A stretch of DNA of 64,000 bases. Source: Catonia carolina (lineage: Eukaryota; Arthropoda; Insecta; Hemiptera; Achilidae). The translations under genes were made by a program, and so were the position numbers. The notes beneath the pieces are model-generated. The model ran no database searches. It was not told the DNA's origin and was given only the letters and a program-made list of their open reading frames with translations. The stretch spans positions 93,722,469-93,786,468 of the forward strand of contig JAQMRL010000003.1 in assembly GCA_035578175.1 (NCBI GenBank). Reading direction: 5' to 3'. This document shows positions 55,701 through 57,741 of the stretch, one piece after another. Each line of letters starts with the position of its first letter. Position 1 is the first letter of the stretch.

Positions 55701-56044
55701 AGATATAAGTTGAAAATAAATCGTTGTATAACACCGATTTACTAAAAAATATAAAATTCCCTACACATTAACATTTTTTTCCAAAAAAAAATACTATTGG
55801 CTAAATAAAAAATATACATGAAGTTTACCTTCTTAAAATAACCTCCATGTAATCGCATATGTCCATTAAGTGCTGGTATATTCTTAAATTTTCGGTGACA
55901 AAGGTTACACTCTACAGGTTTTGGAGTAGGAGCAGCTACTGTAACGGTAGAGGCGGTGGTAACAGGAGCAGGTGTCGGTGCAACCGTTGTAGCTATAGCT
56001 ACAGCGGTTGCAACTGGTTTGCTTAAAGTTCCATAGGCCGCTGC
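6017..56044 (-). CDS. TRERF1/ZNF541-like ELM2-SANT zinc-finger protein (3' 13 exons; 5' end not seen)
   Basis: Spliced gene, exons in transcription order: 56044-55829, 37954-37795, 36921-36594, 33123-32946, 31711-30708, 28305-28091, 26470-26285, 24086-23983, 22184-22020, 21232-21086, 19422-19345, 15972-15824, 6185-6017. They total 3,099 nt in one consistent frame, ending in TAG. Domain order: C2H2 finger (residues 46-66), Ser/Pro/Thr/Gln-rich middle (about 126-700), ELM2 (about 720-810), SANT (about 825-880), C2H2 finger (920-942), C2H2 finger (972-992). In this family ELM2-SANT recruits class I histone deacetylases, and relatives such as MIDEAS form the MiDAC corepressor with HDAC1/2 and DNTTIP1, so a nuclear corepressor is the likely role (inference). 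The finger-ELM2-SANT-finger order fits TRERF1/ZNF541 better than MIDEAS, which lacks the fingers. The start codon and 5' exons were not found. Confidence 0.9.
6704..7249. mobile_element. MITE-like element carrying a SINE
   Basis: Left end 6704-6740 and right end 7213-7249 are inverted repeats around CTTAGTTTGCTCCTA. A SINE with its own target duplication lies inside (6912-7110). No clear duplication of the MITE itself. Confidence 0.6.
6912..7110 (-). mobile_element. tRNA-derived SINE, family A
   Basis: Reversed: A box TGGCGCAGTTGG, B box GGTTCGAATCC, then a GTTGGTGCGACGTTAATAAA body and an A-rich (TAAA) tail. Target duplication AAAAGTATTTT at 6901-6911 and 7111-7121. Confidence 0.88.
7607..8024 (+). 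mobile_element. ~400-bp retroposon, copy 3 (variant 3' end)
   Basis: The first 310 bp match the family. After GAGCAAGGCAATT the sequence switches to a ~105-bp 3' part absent from copies 1, 2, 4, 5, 8 and 10 but shared with the minus-strand copy at 26815-27230. It is therefore a subfamily rather than a private insertion. Confidence 0.8.
8048..8240 (+). mobile_element. ~400-bp retroposon, 3' fragment
   Basis: Begins at the CTAGACCCTGAGGT position of the family and ends at GATGACGTATACAACAA. It carries the standard 3' half, and directly follows the variant copy. Confidence 0.75.
8241..9315. other. Intron m, unassigned part
   Basis: 8429-8555 contains an imperfect inverted pair around TGGATTCACCATTAT, possibly the stem of a small MITE. 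Otherwise AT-rich and unassigned. Confidence 0.45.
9316..9600 (+). mobile_element. tRNA-derived SINE, family B
   Basis: Head ACCCACCGGGTTGGTCTTGA, palindromic CAGCTGTTTAACAGCTG, B box TGGTTCAAATCC, then a ~190-bp body including TCTCAGGAATGGTCGGCCTG. The ORFs across it are accidental. Confidence 0.85.
9861..10005 (+). mobile_element. tRNA-derived SINE, family A (diverged)
   Basis: B box GGTTTGATTCC, then AGGATCTTGAATTATTACATG and ACTTTAAAATT, like the other family A members. Confidence 0.7.
10006..11245. other. Intron sequence, nothing recognised
   Basis: AT-rich, no coding frame. The same is true of 11576-12689. Confidence 0.55.
11246..11390 (+). mobile_element. tRNA-derived SINE, family A
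   Basis: A box TAGTCTAGTGGTAGCG, B box GGTTCAATTCC, body CTAGGGTCTGGAAATTTTAA and 3' GATGTGACTTTAAATGA. Confidence 0.85.
11480..11575 (+). mobile_element. Old SINE remnant
   Basis: Resembles a tRNA-like head (GTGGCATAGTTAAGTAACTC, AGGATTGATCC) with a short tail. Too diverged to assign firmly. Confidence 0.4.
12690..13190 (+). mobile_element. Non-LTR retrotransposon 3' fragment
   Basis: Broken reading frames give YGSVL, QISRLQAAEMRLLR and later GQCGIGxPQKRW, the usual C-terminal blocks after the reverse transcriptase in insect LINEs. Many stops. Confidence 0.75.
13360..14084. mobile_element. Fold-back mariner-like element
   Basis: Flanked by TA (13358-13359; 14085-14086). The ends are inverted repeats starting GAGGTGTGGC. 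The inverted repeat is not just the ~30-bp terminus: 13360-13546 as a whole is an inverted copy of 13902-14084, including the transposase C-terminal coding region. A spacer of about 355 bp carries further transposase remnants. Confidence 0.88.
13600..14023 (+). pseudogene. Mariner transposase remnant
   Basis: CDETWFFTYDPEMNHQS is the second catalytic-Asp region of mariner transposases. It continues through VYLHWVP and ends with LTEDDFQHCFQQWKIRMERC. Broken by a TGA near 13733, a one-base frame shift and a TAA after WVP; the N-terminus is absent. Not functional. Confidence 0.88.
14591..15510. mobile_element. Mutator-like (MULE-type) non-autonomous element
   Basis: Terminal inverted repeats of about 85 bp (14591-14675 and 15426-15510) beginning GT(A/G)CTACTA(C/T)AGTATGC. 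The perfect 10-bp direct duplication CGAATAAAGG lies at 14581-14590 and 15511-15520. Long inverted repeats with a 9-10-bp duplication suggest the Mutator superfamily. Without the inserted retroposon the element is about 510 bp and has no coding capacity. Confidence 0.82.
14943..15346 (-). mobile_element. ~400-bp retroposon, copy 4 (inside a Mutator-like element)
   Basis: Full length, reverse orientation, tail read as (GTT)n at 14944. Target duplication ATTTTACG at 14935-14942 and 15347-15354. It sits inside the Mutator-like element 14591-15510, so it is the younger insertion. Confidence 0.9.
15824..15972 (-). CDS. Host gene exon l: end of finger 2, start of finger 3
   Basis: 149 nt; acceptor TTTTTTGCAG, canonical donor AA|gtaagt. 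SFNSRAALNGHIRIHGG completes finger 2 (H938, H942). A Ser-rich basic linker follows, then EEFPCKICG gives the Cys pair of finger 3 (C972, C975). A 374-bp MITE lies about 100 bp upstream of the acceptor. Confidence 0.93.
16073..16446. mobile_element. MITE with 31-bp inverted ends
   Basis: Ends TTGTAGAG...GCCAAATAAGCTT pair with 16416-16446 with four mismatches in 31. No coding capacity and no clear target duplication. Located about 100 bp upstream of the exon l acceptor. Confidence 0.75.
16447..18130. other. Intron sequence, nothing firm
   Basis: Around 16690-16980 broken codons (NQFGLMESSSGAV-like) hint at another LINE remnant, too weak to call. The rest is AT-rich with a short (AAT)n run near 17530. 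Confidence 0.4.
18131..18300 (+). repeat. ~1-kb TG-bearing repeat, 5' part only
   Basis: Matches the first ~160 bp of the family (ACTTTCTCTTGTCTATATG ... GCGATTGG) and departs after a short TG run. Confidence 0.75.
18712..19023. mobile_element. Possible pogo/Tigger-like fragment containing a perfect hairpin
   Basis: The right end, reversed, is GTACAGTCAATTCCGGATAA, resembling pogo-type termini. I could not find a matching left end. A 117-codon ORF (18712-19065) crosses it, but its first part is the hairpin at 18754-18818, so I do not call it a gene. Confidence 0.4.
18754..18818. repeat. Perfect 30-bp inverted repeat, 5-bp loop
   Basis: TCTAAGCGGCAAGATAAGAT... at 18754-18783 is repeated in exact reverse complement at 18789-18818; the loop is ACAGA. 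Confidence 0.97.
19345..19422 (-). CDS. Host gene exon k: first half of C2H2 finger 2
   Basis: 26 codons, phase 0 both ends; acceptor TTTTTTAG (an alternative AG 3 bp further is also in frame), donor GCT|gtaagc. It ends with FVCEYPDCSA, supplying the two Cys of a C-x4-C finger (residues 920 and 925); the His pair is in the next exon. A finger split by a phase-0 intron is common in this family. Confidence 0.85.
19656..20049 (-). mobile_element. ~400-bp retroposon, copy 5
   Basis: Full length with target duplication ATTTAAATAGT at 19645-19655 and 20050-20060. Lies in the intron between exons j and k. Confidence 0.9.
20210..20440 (-). mobile_element. tRNA-derived SINE, family B
   Basis: Reverse copy, with TCAGCTGTTAAACAGCTGA and the head CCAACTGGGTTGGTCTAGCA (reversed). 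The B-box region is partly deleted. Confidence 0.8.
20450..20710. repeat. Possible dispersed repeat shared with 37320-37450
   Basis: CAGCTGGTCACCATACAAAG and the flanking ACCAACCGGTGTTATTTAAC match a diverged block near 37350-37430. It may be a third SINE-like family; the boundaries are unclear. Confidence 0.4.
21086..21232 (-). CDS. Host gene exon j: SANT domain, second half
   Basis: Encodes VGSKTVKQCVQFYYLWKK, the SANT recognition helix with its conserved QCVQFYY..WKK core, then a basic stretch (RLRLSRRR) and an acidic Asp/Tyr run. The acceptor TTTTCCAG is clear. The donor is uncertain: a better-looking GTAAAT four bases later leaves phase 1, which opens a stop in the next exon. Only CCT|gtcagt (end at 21086) is phase-compatible with the exon at 19422, unless a small exon was missed. 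Confidence 0.88.
21371..21960 (-). repeat. ~1-kb TG-bearing repeat, 3' part
   Basis: Reverse-oriented copy covering the 3' ~590 bp, from the CACACC...GTGTGA end inward. The TG run and 5' part are missing. Confidence 0.8.
22020..22184 (-). CDS. Host gene exon i: ELM2 end and SANT start
   Basis: 55 codons, phase 0 both ends; acceptor after TTTACAG, donor GAG|gtattt. EAMLKLMQPTPSLPAGHPL finishes ELM2. The second half begins the SANT domain with the typical W-S-x-x-E-x-x-x-F pattern (RWSADEMDAFHQGL) followed by KYDKDF. A retroposon copy (22246-23126) sits about 60 bp upstream of the acceptor. Confidence 0.93.
22246..23126 (-). mobile_element. ~400-bp retroposon, copy 6, split by a LINE fragment
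   Basis: Both halves match the family, interrupted at 22530-22992 by a non-LTR fragment. Target duplication TAAAATTTATATTAT at 22231-22245 and 23127-23141. The 5' acceptor of exon i is about 60 bp away. Confidence 0.88.
22530..22992 (-). mobile_element. Non-LTR retrotransposon 3' fragment inserted in a retroposon
   Basis: A 113-codon frame (22929-22588) contains VPSLLYGSETWTTNKRHLSK, EMRFLRSIKGC and DVGRPRKRW, the post-RT region of a LINE. The 3' end is a GAA-type simple tail. It is flanked by the 12-bp direct repeat CTTAAATAGTTC (22518-22529 and 22993-23004). 5'-truncated. Confidence 0.88.
23400..23531 (-). mobile_element. tRNA-derived SINE, family A
   Basis: Reversed: GTGGCCACCTCCAAAGCGTA, B-box-like GGGTCCGATTCCC, body CTATGGTCTGGAAATTATGA. 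Lies in the intron between exons h and i. Confidence 0.75.
23983..24086 (-). CDS. Host gene exon h: ELM2 domain, second half
   Basis: 104 nt; acceptor after CTGTTCCAG, donor CAT|gtatgt. It encodes EMYLEFACCAAVPGGG, then a helix-forming Leu/His-rich stretch. The PGGG turn and following helix are hallmarks of ELM2 in MIDEAS/TRERF1 proteins. Phase 1 in, phase 0 out. Confidence 0.92.
24127..25220. other. Intron between exons g and h, part
   Basis: AT-rich; a 12-base poly-G at 24760-24771 is the only notable feature. Confidence 0.55.
25221..26150 (+). repeat. ~1-kb TG-bearing repeat, full copy
   Basis: Begins TTTTTACTTTCTCTTGCC and ends ...GGCAAGAGAAAGTTGTGTGAG plus TTTCACACC. The ends carry a short inverted motif (ACTTTCTCTTGCC against GGCAAGAGAAAGT). 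A (TG)n run sits about 140 bp from the start. No protein is encoded; class unknown, perhaps a non-autonomous element. Confidence 0.85.
26285..26470 (-). CDS. Host gene exon g: ELM2 domain, first half
   Basis: 186 nt; acceptor after ATTTCAG, donor G|gtatct. It encodes the ELM2 opening around PHINVGSHHQATIPQW, then a charged segment with YEHLLWDPGISK. ELM2 domains bind the HDAC catalytic subunit together with the adjoining SANT domain. The exon lies just beyond the 3' end of a copy of the ~1-kb TG-bearing repeat (25221-26150). Confidence 0.92.
26815..27230 (-). mobile_element. ~400-bp retroposon, copy 7 (variant 3' end)
   Basis: 5' part as in the family (ending GTTATGGGCA at 27230). The 3' part (about 26815-26925) is the alternative segment seen in copy 3, with very similar sequence. 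Confidence 0.8.
27231..28090. other. Intron between exons f and g, part
   Basis: No coding frame; CTACTAGCTGACCC near 27410 resembles a motif common at ends of insect repeats, but I cannot define an element. Confidence 0.4.
28091..28305 (-). CDS. Host gene exon f: basic/Pro-rich segment before ELM2
   Basis: 215 nt; acceptor after GCAACAG, donor G|gtatca. It contains a basic stretch RYSRKRPRL, a plausible nuclear localisation signal, then a Ser/Pro-rich run and GQGLYWQAITTWPSS, which leads into the ELM2 domain. An alternative acceptor 12 bp downstream (CTGCAAG) keeps the same frame, so the first four codons are uncertain. Confidence 0.87.
28604..29245. mobile_element. Pogo/Tigger-like remnant
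   Basis: The right end reads, reversed, TAGTAGAACCTCAATAATC, a typical Tigger/pogo terminus. The left end CAATGGAACCTCAGGAAAC is a diverged partner. Interior codons (VFQLALRYIEQ) suggest a transposase C-terminus. Heavily decayed; lies between exons e and f. Confidence 0.55.
29653..30043 (-). mobile_element. ~400-bp retroposon, copy 8
   Basis: Full length, target duplication TTACTAACA at 29644-29652 and 30044-30052. Its internal ORF is shortened by a stop. Confidence 0.88.
30708..31711 (-). CDS. Host gene exon e: large Ser/Pro-rich exon
   Basis: 1,004 nt, the largest exon; starts in phase 0 after CACTACAG and leaves 2 nt (AG|gtaaca). The 334 codons are rich in Ser-Pro and Pro-Ser dipeptides, which are candidate proline-directed kinase sites. 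Other blocks are FDFHTFKVLNNGTLDLG, a Thr/Asn-rich stretch with repeated TTM/TTN, and an acidic end HIKEEILDDDVFLSPTR. The single open frame over 1 kb in otherwise stop-rich DNA is strong evidence for coding. Shorter ORFs on either strand here are shadows. Confidence 0.92.
31975..32390 (-). mobile_element. Non-LTR retrotransposon C-terminal fragment
   Basis: Reversed codons include GLVMSVGWRREDCLKLCFTW and the following basic stretch, matching the HVxRMxxxRLPK region of LINE C-termini. Decayed. Adjacent to, and opposite in strand to, the next fragment. Confidence 0.65.
32395..32735 (+). mobile_element. Non-LTR retrotransposon C-terminal fragment
   Basis: VLSRMGKDLEVLTTIKVRKL and KNLRTWFKQNL-like codons after a frame change: the C-terminal end of an RTE/craniofacial-development-like insect LINE. 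The antisense 71-codon ORF is a shadow. Confidence 0.7.
32946..33123 (-). CDS. Host gene exon d
   Basis: 178 nt, phases agree with both neighbours (AG + T at entry; CAG|gtgatt at exit, phase 0). It encodes an acidic, Gln/Leu-rich stretch including SLGLYSSDDADYF and repeated VQ/LQ motifs. No named domain was recognised; it may be an activation- or corepressor-type low-complexity segment (inference). Confidence 0.85.
33340..36189. other. Intron between exons c and d
   Basis: 33340-33800 has the style of a dispersed repeat (GT run, CGCATGTGAAGCCACAACGG). The rest is AT-rich. 35090-35530 may hold a decayed pogo-type element, not supported well enough to call. Confidence 0.4.
33629..33652. repeat. 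(GT)n microsatellite
   Basis: Twelve GT units in the intron upstream of exon d, within a stretch (33340-33800) that looks like an unnamed dispersed repeat. Confidence 0.9.
36190..36560 (+). mobile_element. Non-LTR retrotransposon fragment next to exon c
   Basis: Codons give WVWKKKYENSIQLAEMRFVR, CSRLDRFRNQDIWRELDV and ARWMPEQV-like text, the post-RT part of a LINE, with frame breaks. It ends about 30 bp from the exon c donor. Confidence 0.75.
36594..36921 (-). CDS. Host gene exon c: Pro/Ser/Thr-rich region
   Basis: 328 nt. Enters with 2 nt completing a split codon and leaves 2 nt (AG|gtaaga). Composition is Pro, Ser and Thr rich with a run of Thr interrupted by Ala/Met and several Ser-Pro pairs; no globular domain is seen, so it is probably disordered. 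A decayed non-LTR reverse transcriptase fragment ends about 30 bp beyond its donor. A 109-aa ORF on the opposite strand is a shadow of this exon. Confidence 0.88.
37795..37954 (-). CDS. Host gene exon b: charged linker
   Basis: Phase 0 in, phase 1 out (TCA A|gtaaga). It encodes a Lys/Glu-rich segment directly after the first finger (KKCEKKETTGPP), then a predicted helical stretch around ALIEEKIIQKRI. The linker looks strongly conserved in insect relatives (from memory, not checked). It is separated from exon a by an 18-kb intron that houses the LTR retrotransposon. Confidence 0.88.
37955..39531. other. Large intron, right flank of exon b
   Basis: AT-rich, stop-dense, no recognised element. 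Confidence 0.55.
39534..40551 (-). mobile_element. Pogo/Tigger-like DNA transposon
   Basis: Flanked by TA. 24-bp inverted ends CAGTAAAATCTCTCTATAGC... with one mismatch, and subterminal repeats of the CCGCTATAGAGAG motif on both sides. The 1,018-bp length and internal remnant indicate an internally deleted Tc1/mariner-superfamily element of the pogo/Tigger branch. Confidence 0.88.
39964..40430 (-). pseudogene. Tigger-type transposase C-terminal remnant
   Basis: Reading leftwards: LDAYVGADNDLATSADVG and an acidic run, then after a frame shift KQALDAILVVSTYC and LQVLNIENEIEDMFYE. The acidic linker followed by a helical ALDAL-like tail is typical of Tigger transposase C-termini. The catalytic core is missing. 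Confidence 0.6.
40554..42404. other. Large intron, unassigned segment
   Basis: 41086-41470 is less AT-rich and open on both strands (126 and 70 codons); 41828-42016 has a 62-codon frame. Neither translation resembles a known family. The AT microsatellite at 42052 follows. Confidence 0.4.
42052..42118. repeat. (AT)n microsatellite
   Basis: Roughly 30 AT units with a few C/G interruptions; the ORF through it is an artefact. Confidence 0.95.
42405..43195 (-). mobile_element. Non-LTR retrotransposon fragment with RT motif
   Basis: Reading from 43190 leftwards: RYADDTMVFAD (the YADD catalytic motif), LIINANKAKMMIIS, CQYLGTCISE, VLLYGVEVW. After breaks follow ARTLQYLCHIMRDERRYELF and MANLRVLFN with KVSIVMMVTNLRNG at the end. 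5'-truncated and interrupted by stops. Confidence 0.85.
43632..43635. repeat. Target-site duplication, left copy
   Basis: CTAC directly before the 5' LTR; the same four bases follow the 3' LTR at 49851-49854. Four bases is the usual length for many Ty3/gypsy integrases. Confidence 0.8.
43636..44187 (+). repeat. 5' LTR
   Basis: 552 bp from TGTAATAGGATTG to GGGACGTAACA. Repeated at 49298-49850 with one extra A in an A-run. It contains AATAAA in its last fifth (CTTGAATAAAAC), a possible poly(A) signal. Confidence 0.97.
44192..44209 (+). promoter_or_regulatory. Primer-binding site, tRNA-Gly type
   Basis: TGGTGCATCGACCGGGAA, four bases after the 5' LTR. It is complementary to the 3' end of a tRNA ending in CGATGCACCA, matching the insect tRNA-Gly(GCC) acceptor end with a single mismatch (my recollection of that tRNA sequence). 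Confidence 0.75.
44213..44335 (+). repeat. Tandem ~21-bp repeats in the retrotransposon leader
   Basis: Five imperfect units of 21-22 bp built on ACAAGGATAAACCAGGATAAA, just after the primer-binding site. They lie in the untranslated leader, where packaging or dimerisation signals usually sit; a role there is only inferred. Confidence 0.8.
44526..45899 (+). CDS. gag: Retrotransposon Gag
   Basis: 457 codons, Asn/Leu/Lys/Ile rich. The structural protein that forms the virus-like particle and binds the element RNA. A CCHC zinc knuckle is seen at residues 430-443 (C-x2-C-x4-H-x4-C), 14 residues before the stop. The middle (about 190-400) has the helical character expected of a capsid domain, including PLVLLTQFMTGF, but I recognise it by position rather than motif. 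The start ATG is the first in the frame. The stop TAA lies immediately after the slippery heptamer that leads into pol. Confidence 0.93.
   Translation: MDRQVAPILDPTKLDETNVNFQLRIRKSTTTGNVRQKRQRLQKLLNNGRQIDLTTLHRFDIDKQLTECQNYLVKLRNLENLTEVEKYNAETFDDRLNKLLTFILTNKPDKLVGFQNLKGEFDIWKLNRLQNFEIEPNLEQNNINIENAHLGNDFLLDQQENFGVNHINILHSPVMQNPVLRNETPDILIPNAVGNHNPAYFNRELNFNWTKIANPIENELKQLTITDGRDIDILVRNIKIIKQIQKRYAVDLPLVLLTQFMTGFTEQIFENSIKNNHNFDQFHRDLVNKLITPKMKEILKLKLLYRNQSQTETLNEYIKEILEHHEVLRLDLTEGELINIILTGLNEVYAAHIGIIGQPRNLQDFNKLDTYVYERVYARTLNDIGVSKISDTSVIQDINSMVPSRGKQNILKDTTYNTVRSQMPATTLKCFYCHKLGHIKRNCKLLQQKGNNNVSKN
45890..45946 (+). promoter_or_regulatory. -1 ribosomal frameshift signal between gag and pol
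   Basis: In the gag frame the last codons read TCA AAA AAC TAA, giving the canonical slippery heptamer A AAA AAC (45890-45896). After six bases a stem follows: 45903-45915 pairs with 45934-45946 (13 pairs including one T-G wobble; the outer ten are perfect), loop of 18. The pol frame is -1 relative to gag and is open from 45884. Heptamer, spacer and stem match known -1 frameshift sites; function has not been shown. Confidence 0.85.
45929..49027 (+). CDS. pol: Retrotransposon Pol polyprotein
   Basis: 1,032 codons from the first ATG, but probably made as a Gag-Pol fusion by -1 frameshifting, since the frame is open from 45884. Aspartic protease: ALIDSGSTHN (D43). Reverse transcriptase: LDLAQAYHQ (D290) and YMDD (352-355). 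RNase H: TDAS (D501), E540, TDNQA (D567). Integrase: HHCC zinc site H699, H706, C736, C739; catalytic D768, D827, E862, the last two 35 apart as expected for D,D35E. All catalytic residues are present and there are no breaks. The C-terminus is short with no chromodomain seen. Copies the element RNA to DNA and inserts it in the genome. Confidence 0.97.
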   Translation: MMCICKNNSSKYLKLKENKLNCNYSLKTLPIKIKNNIFNALIDSGSTHNIINQQLYTFLKNKKAIIEEENINTICLTADRFPLKINKQIWIKVNLQKLSWKVNFKILSKLQHRIILGMNFLQTTRAIVNPTKSFITFDWARGKQFHLTDLSPEQINNVEQSEYIKNTINDLCKEFPDVLTTKLGCTHVLKYDIVLKNNEIIKSRPYPLNPIKTFQMKQQIDKLLKDKVIRESISPYSSPAFLIPKPNGTSRLVVDYRQVNLIIDSEAQPLPNINHAFQWFSNARWFSTLDLAQAYHQIPLTEKSRQITAFCTPDGLYEYERLPFGLSTGAQVLTRLMNTLFKNIKYKFVFNYMDDILIYSKSFTEHVKHIKIVLSILRKAGITVNPDKVTFAVNEIPFLGHVLSYKGVSIDSNRTQKILQYPQPMTVKQVHRFCGMVNYFSKFIKNYADRIEPLNKLRRKNTPFIWHDAQKLAFEDLKQAIANPPVLAIPDFSKTFILQTDASDTGLGAVLLQEQEGSRKPIAYASKTLTEAERKFSAYERECLAVVFATDHFRTYLTHREFLLETDNQALAWLLSKPKQLGRLARWLLRISVFKFKINHIRGSDNNVADALSRMYDLNNEDIPQDITYINSLLSQFPLSFTDVKLHQEQDTFILKQKQQRNSKFCLSKGVLCSKNKHNNPTKIVLPDSLKDLVFKYFHDSEIGGHLGVEKTIHKITRYFYWPAIYREIPLKVKACTTCQRSKPGINYKWGNLSSRVPTAPFDTLFIDTVGSLAKTNQGYKYILVVVDSFSKFTWLAPLKNTNTSSIIHELKRIFQSYSIPRLIVTDNAKNFNSIMFKNFCFNLGIKRTTLSPYHPQPSHAERLNRNLRSILIAYHAKTQATWDKSLFWFQLAFNMAQHNAHGKCPFDILHTFPAHTPLDRAWNIQDILHRNPIRSSNMMCDIRRKLVKSHNDMARRYNATRHPNPFSVGDKVLLKTHPVSSKQKNICAKMAYRWSEPFYIIGFSTPVTALLRKTVGGDITKEHISNIKKVK
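49282..49296 (+). promoter_or_regulatory. Polypurine tract
   Basis: GGGGGGAGGGGAAGA ends one base before the 3' LTR; the usual primer for plus-strand DNA synthesis. Confidence 0.9.
49298..49850 (+). repeat. 3' LTR
   Basis: 553 bp, matching the 5' LTR apart from one A in the homopolymer around 49480. Followed by the CTAC duplication and, 36 bp later, by a separate mariner-like element. Confidence 0.97.
49887..50820 (-). mobile_element. Mariner-like element with ~95-bp inverted ends
   Basis: Flanked by TA (49885-49886; 50821-50822). Ends CCGGGTGTCCGTAAATGA continue as an imperfect inverted repeat for about 95 bp through CAGTTTAATTTT. The interior codes on the minus strand for a broken transposase. 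It starts 36 bp after the LTR retrotransposon. Confidence 0.88.
49999..50640 (-). pseudogene. Tc1/mariner-type transposase, broken
   Basis: Recognisable in order: MVFSDESTFHL (first Asp block), YGIYFFAEATVTGLAYLDIL, WQQDGAPPH (second Asp block), and a C-terminal open stretch with LPELRQRIKQALA and WVELDFRL. Several stops and frame shifts separate the blocks and the N-terminal DNA-binding part is missing. Confidence 0.85.
50823..51720. other. Large intron, unassigned segment
   Basis: Moderately AT-rich, no coding frame and no repeat recognised. Confidence 0.55.
51721..51995. repeat. Two tandem ~132-bp units
   Basis: 51721-51851 and 51852-51984 align along their length, sharing ACTTCC, GTGTAGATxACxAATCCG and TTGTTGCTATCT(C/G)TTGTAG, with a third unit starting. 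Copies differ by roughly one base in five, so the duplication is old. Confidence 0.75.
52240..52545 (-). mobile_element. tRNA-derived SINE, family B
   Basis: Near full-length reverse copy with CCCACCGGGTTGATCTAGTG (reversed) and the same CAGCTGTTTAACAGCTG palindrome. A further 25-bp scrap of this family lies at 54587-54612. Confidence 0.82.
52589..53567 (+). repeat. ~1-kb TG-bearing repeat, full copy
   Basis: Same structure, with the microsatellite expanded to 59 bp of pure TG at 52722-52780. The end CAAGAGAAAG is changed to GAAGAGAAAG. Confidence 0.85.
52722..52780. repeat. (GT)n microsatellite
   Basis: About 29 uninterrupted GT units, embedded in the TG-bearing repeat. Confidence 0.97.
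53568..55129. other. Large intron, unassigned segment
   Basis: A GA-rich run at 53980-54005 and CT-rich counterparts; a scrap of the TG-bearing repeat end near 54510 and of SINE family B at 54587. No gene. Confidence 0.5.
55130..55600 (-). mobile_element. Non-LTR retrotransposon C-terminal fragment
   Basis: An 86-codon frame MANSRLTKQIHTQLAQYKN preceded by codons for RQRLAFYGHIVRM, the usual end of arthropod LINE ORF2. GC-richer than the surrounding DNA. 220 bp from the donor of exon a. Confidence 0.75.
55829..56044 (-). CDS. Host gene exon a: N-terminal C2H2 finger
   Basis: 72 codons, phase 0 at both ends; acceptor after TTTTAG, donor GTAAAC. Residues 1-44 are an Ala/Val/Thr/Pro-rich linker. 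Then comes a classic finger with C46, C49, H62, H66 (C-x2-C-x12-H-x3-H) and a PALNGHMRLHGG core, the unusual finger-helix sequence that TRERF1-type proteins share. It opens upstream on an AG acceptor, so it is an internal exon and at least one more 5' exon must exist. Confidence 0.9.
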
Positions 56045-57322
56045 CTAAAACAAGAAAAACAGAAAATACAATTAATAGAATTCAGTAAACAAAAATATTA
56101 AGAATAAGTCTGGTAGCAGTGAATTTACTTCAAATTTCAATAATCATTCGAAATATAGTGTTTTTCACACACTGCTGTAGCTTACACTTCTTTTATGATA
56201 TCTTTAACTTTGACAAATAAATTTTCTTTCGTAATCCACTTACTTATTCATCAATTTTGATGTATACTACATCAAAACTCAACCTTTAATGGTAAGATTA
56301 ACCTTTAGAGTGCTCTTATTACCATGAAAGTAAAAAAACGAGAACATAAGAAGAGACGTTCCTTCGTTCAGTACTTTGACAGAGTTGAAAACTAAAATTT
56401 CTCGGAAACCTTATTTTTAGACATTCTTAGACATTCAGTAATAGAAAGTTTCAAAGTTATCTTAAATCTTCTATTTATCTCATTTTTCCTTTGCATGAAA
56501 ACGACGCATAGGTCGTAAGTTATTCATAATTGTAAGTAACTCATGTCAAAGGATACGCATCTTTTCTCAACACATATTTCTACTAACAGATTAATTAAAA
56601 AAATTATATCCATGAAAAAAATAATCCACCACTAAAAAAATTAATAATTTAAGAAAACCTAATAGAAAACCTTAGAAAAATTTAAGATAAAATTAATTGA
56701 AAAGGAACGATATAAATTACATTCAAAAAGGGATATGTCAAAAAGAGAAATTTATAATTTTTTCCTTTCATATATGCTGATTATATACTACGTTACAATC
56801 TGTTCATTTTTCTCTGAACAATAACACTCATCTGATAAAGATAGTGAAAAAACTAAAAAATTTGAAATTTATAAATAATAATAACATTTTGTGACATTGT
56901 ACACACTGATATTCCGTTCTAGAAATAGTTGAAATTAAAGATTGTTTATTTGAAAGAAATTATGTTTTGTATGAAGTGGTGTGAATTGAACAAGGATAAT
57001 GGATTGCGATGAATGAAACTTTTTGAATAGAAATTCTCGGAAATCGAAACTACAAGAAACGTTTGTTTTTATTTTGATTTCTTTTATCGTGTTCCAGTAA
57101 AACGGAGAAAGTATTGTAAGGGTCTCGATGGTTTGGATAAATTGTCAGACCGCAGGTATAAAAACCAGTAGGTGTAAGTTAGCGCCTTTTTAGTTATTTA
57201 TTATTTGCACTGTAAATGGAATTAGTGTTGTCGGGACGTTCCAAAATAATGACGCTACAGGACCTGTTTTGAATCACGTTAATAGTGCGTTTGCGTCAAG
57301 TTACGTTGCGTGCGCTTTGGGT
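56045..57322. other. Upstream of exon a: no exon recognised
   Basis: Intron or 5' flank of the host gene. AT-rich; no open frame joining phase 0 to exon a was found here or further right. Confidence 0.5.
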
Positions 57323-57331
57323 AGCAAGAGG

Positions 57332-57733
57332 TTTTTGTAGTTTAGGTCATCAACCAAAAGGCTGGTTTGAACCTCTAGAAGCTTTTCTAAGTAAACCGAG
57401 GAGGAGGAGGTTTACTATTGCCTTCCTTATTGAGTGGAAAAGTATTCAGCATGCCAGACCCTCTGAAAAGCATCTGCTTTCCACTCTACAAATGACACTT
57501 TCACTTCATTCATCACAGGGTTGGCTGTATAATGATGAAATTCATTACTCTCAGAGGAGATAACTCTGACAAGTGTCTTTTACACCTCTACCTCATCTGT
57601 TCTTAAATGTTTCAATCATATAATTAATTGGCTGACTATATGACAAGAAACAGTAGGCCCCTACTATTTTTCATGTCCCTGGAACTAACAGATCGAGTTC
57701 AAAAATAATTTAACAATCCAACTGCCAGTAATG
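57332..57733 (-). mobile_element. ~400-bp retroposon, copy 9 (diverged)
   Basis: Matches end to end with more substitutions than the others and no intact ORF. Near-identical flanks AGCAAGAGG (57323) and AGCAAAGG (57734) look like an aged target duplication. Confidence 0.8.
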
Positions 57734-57741
57734 AGCAAAGG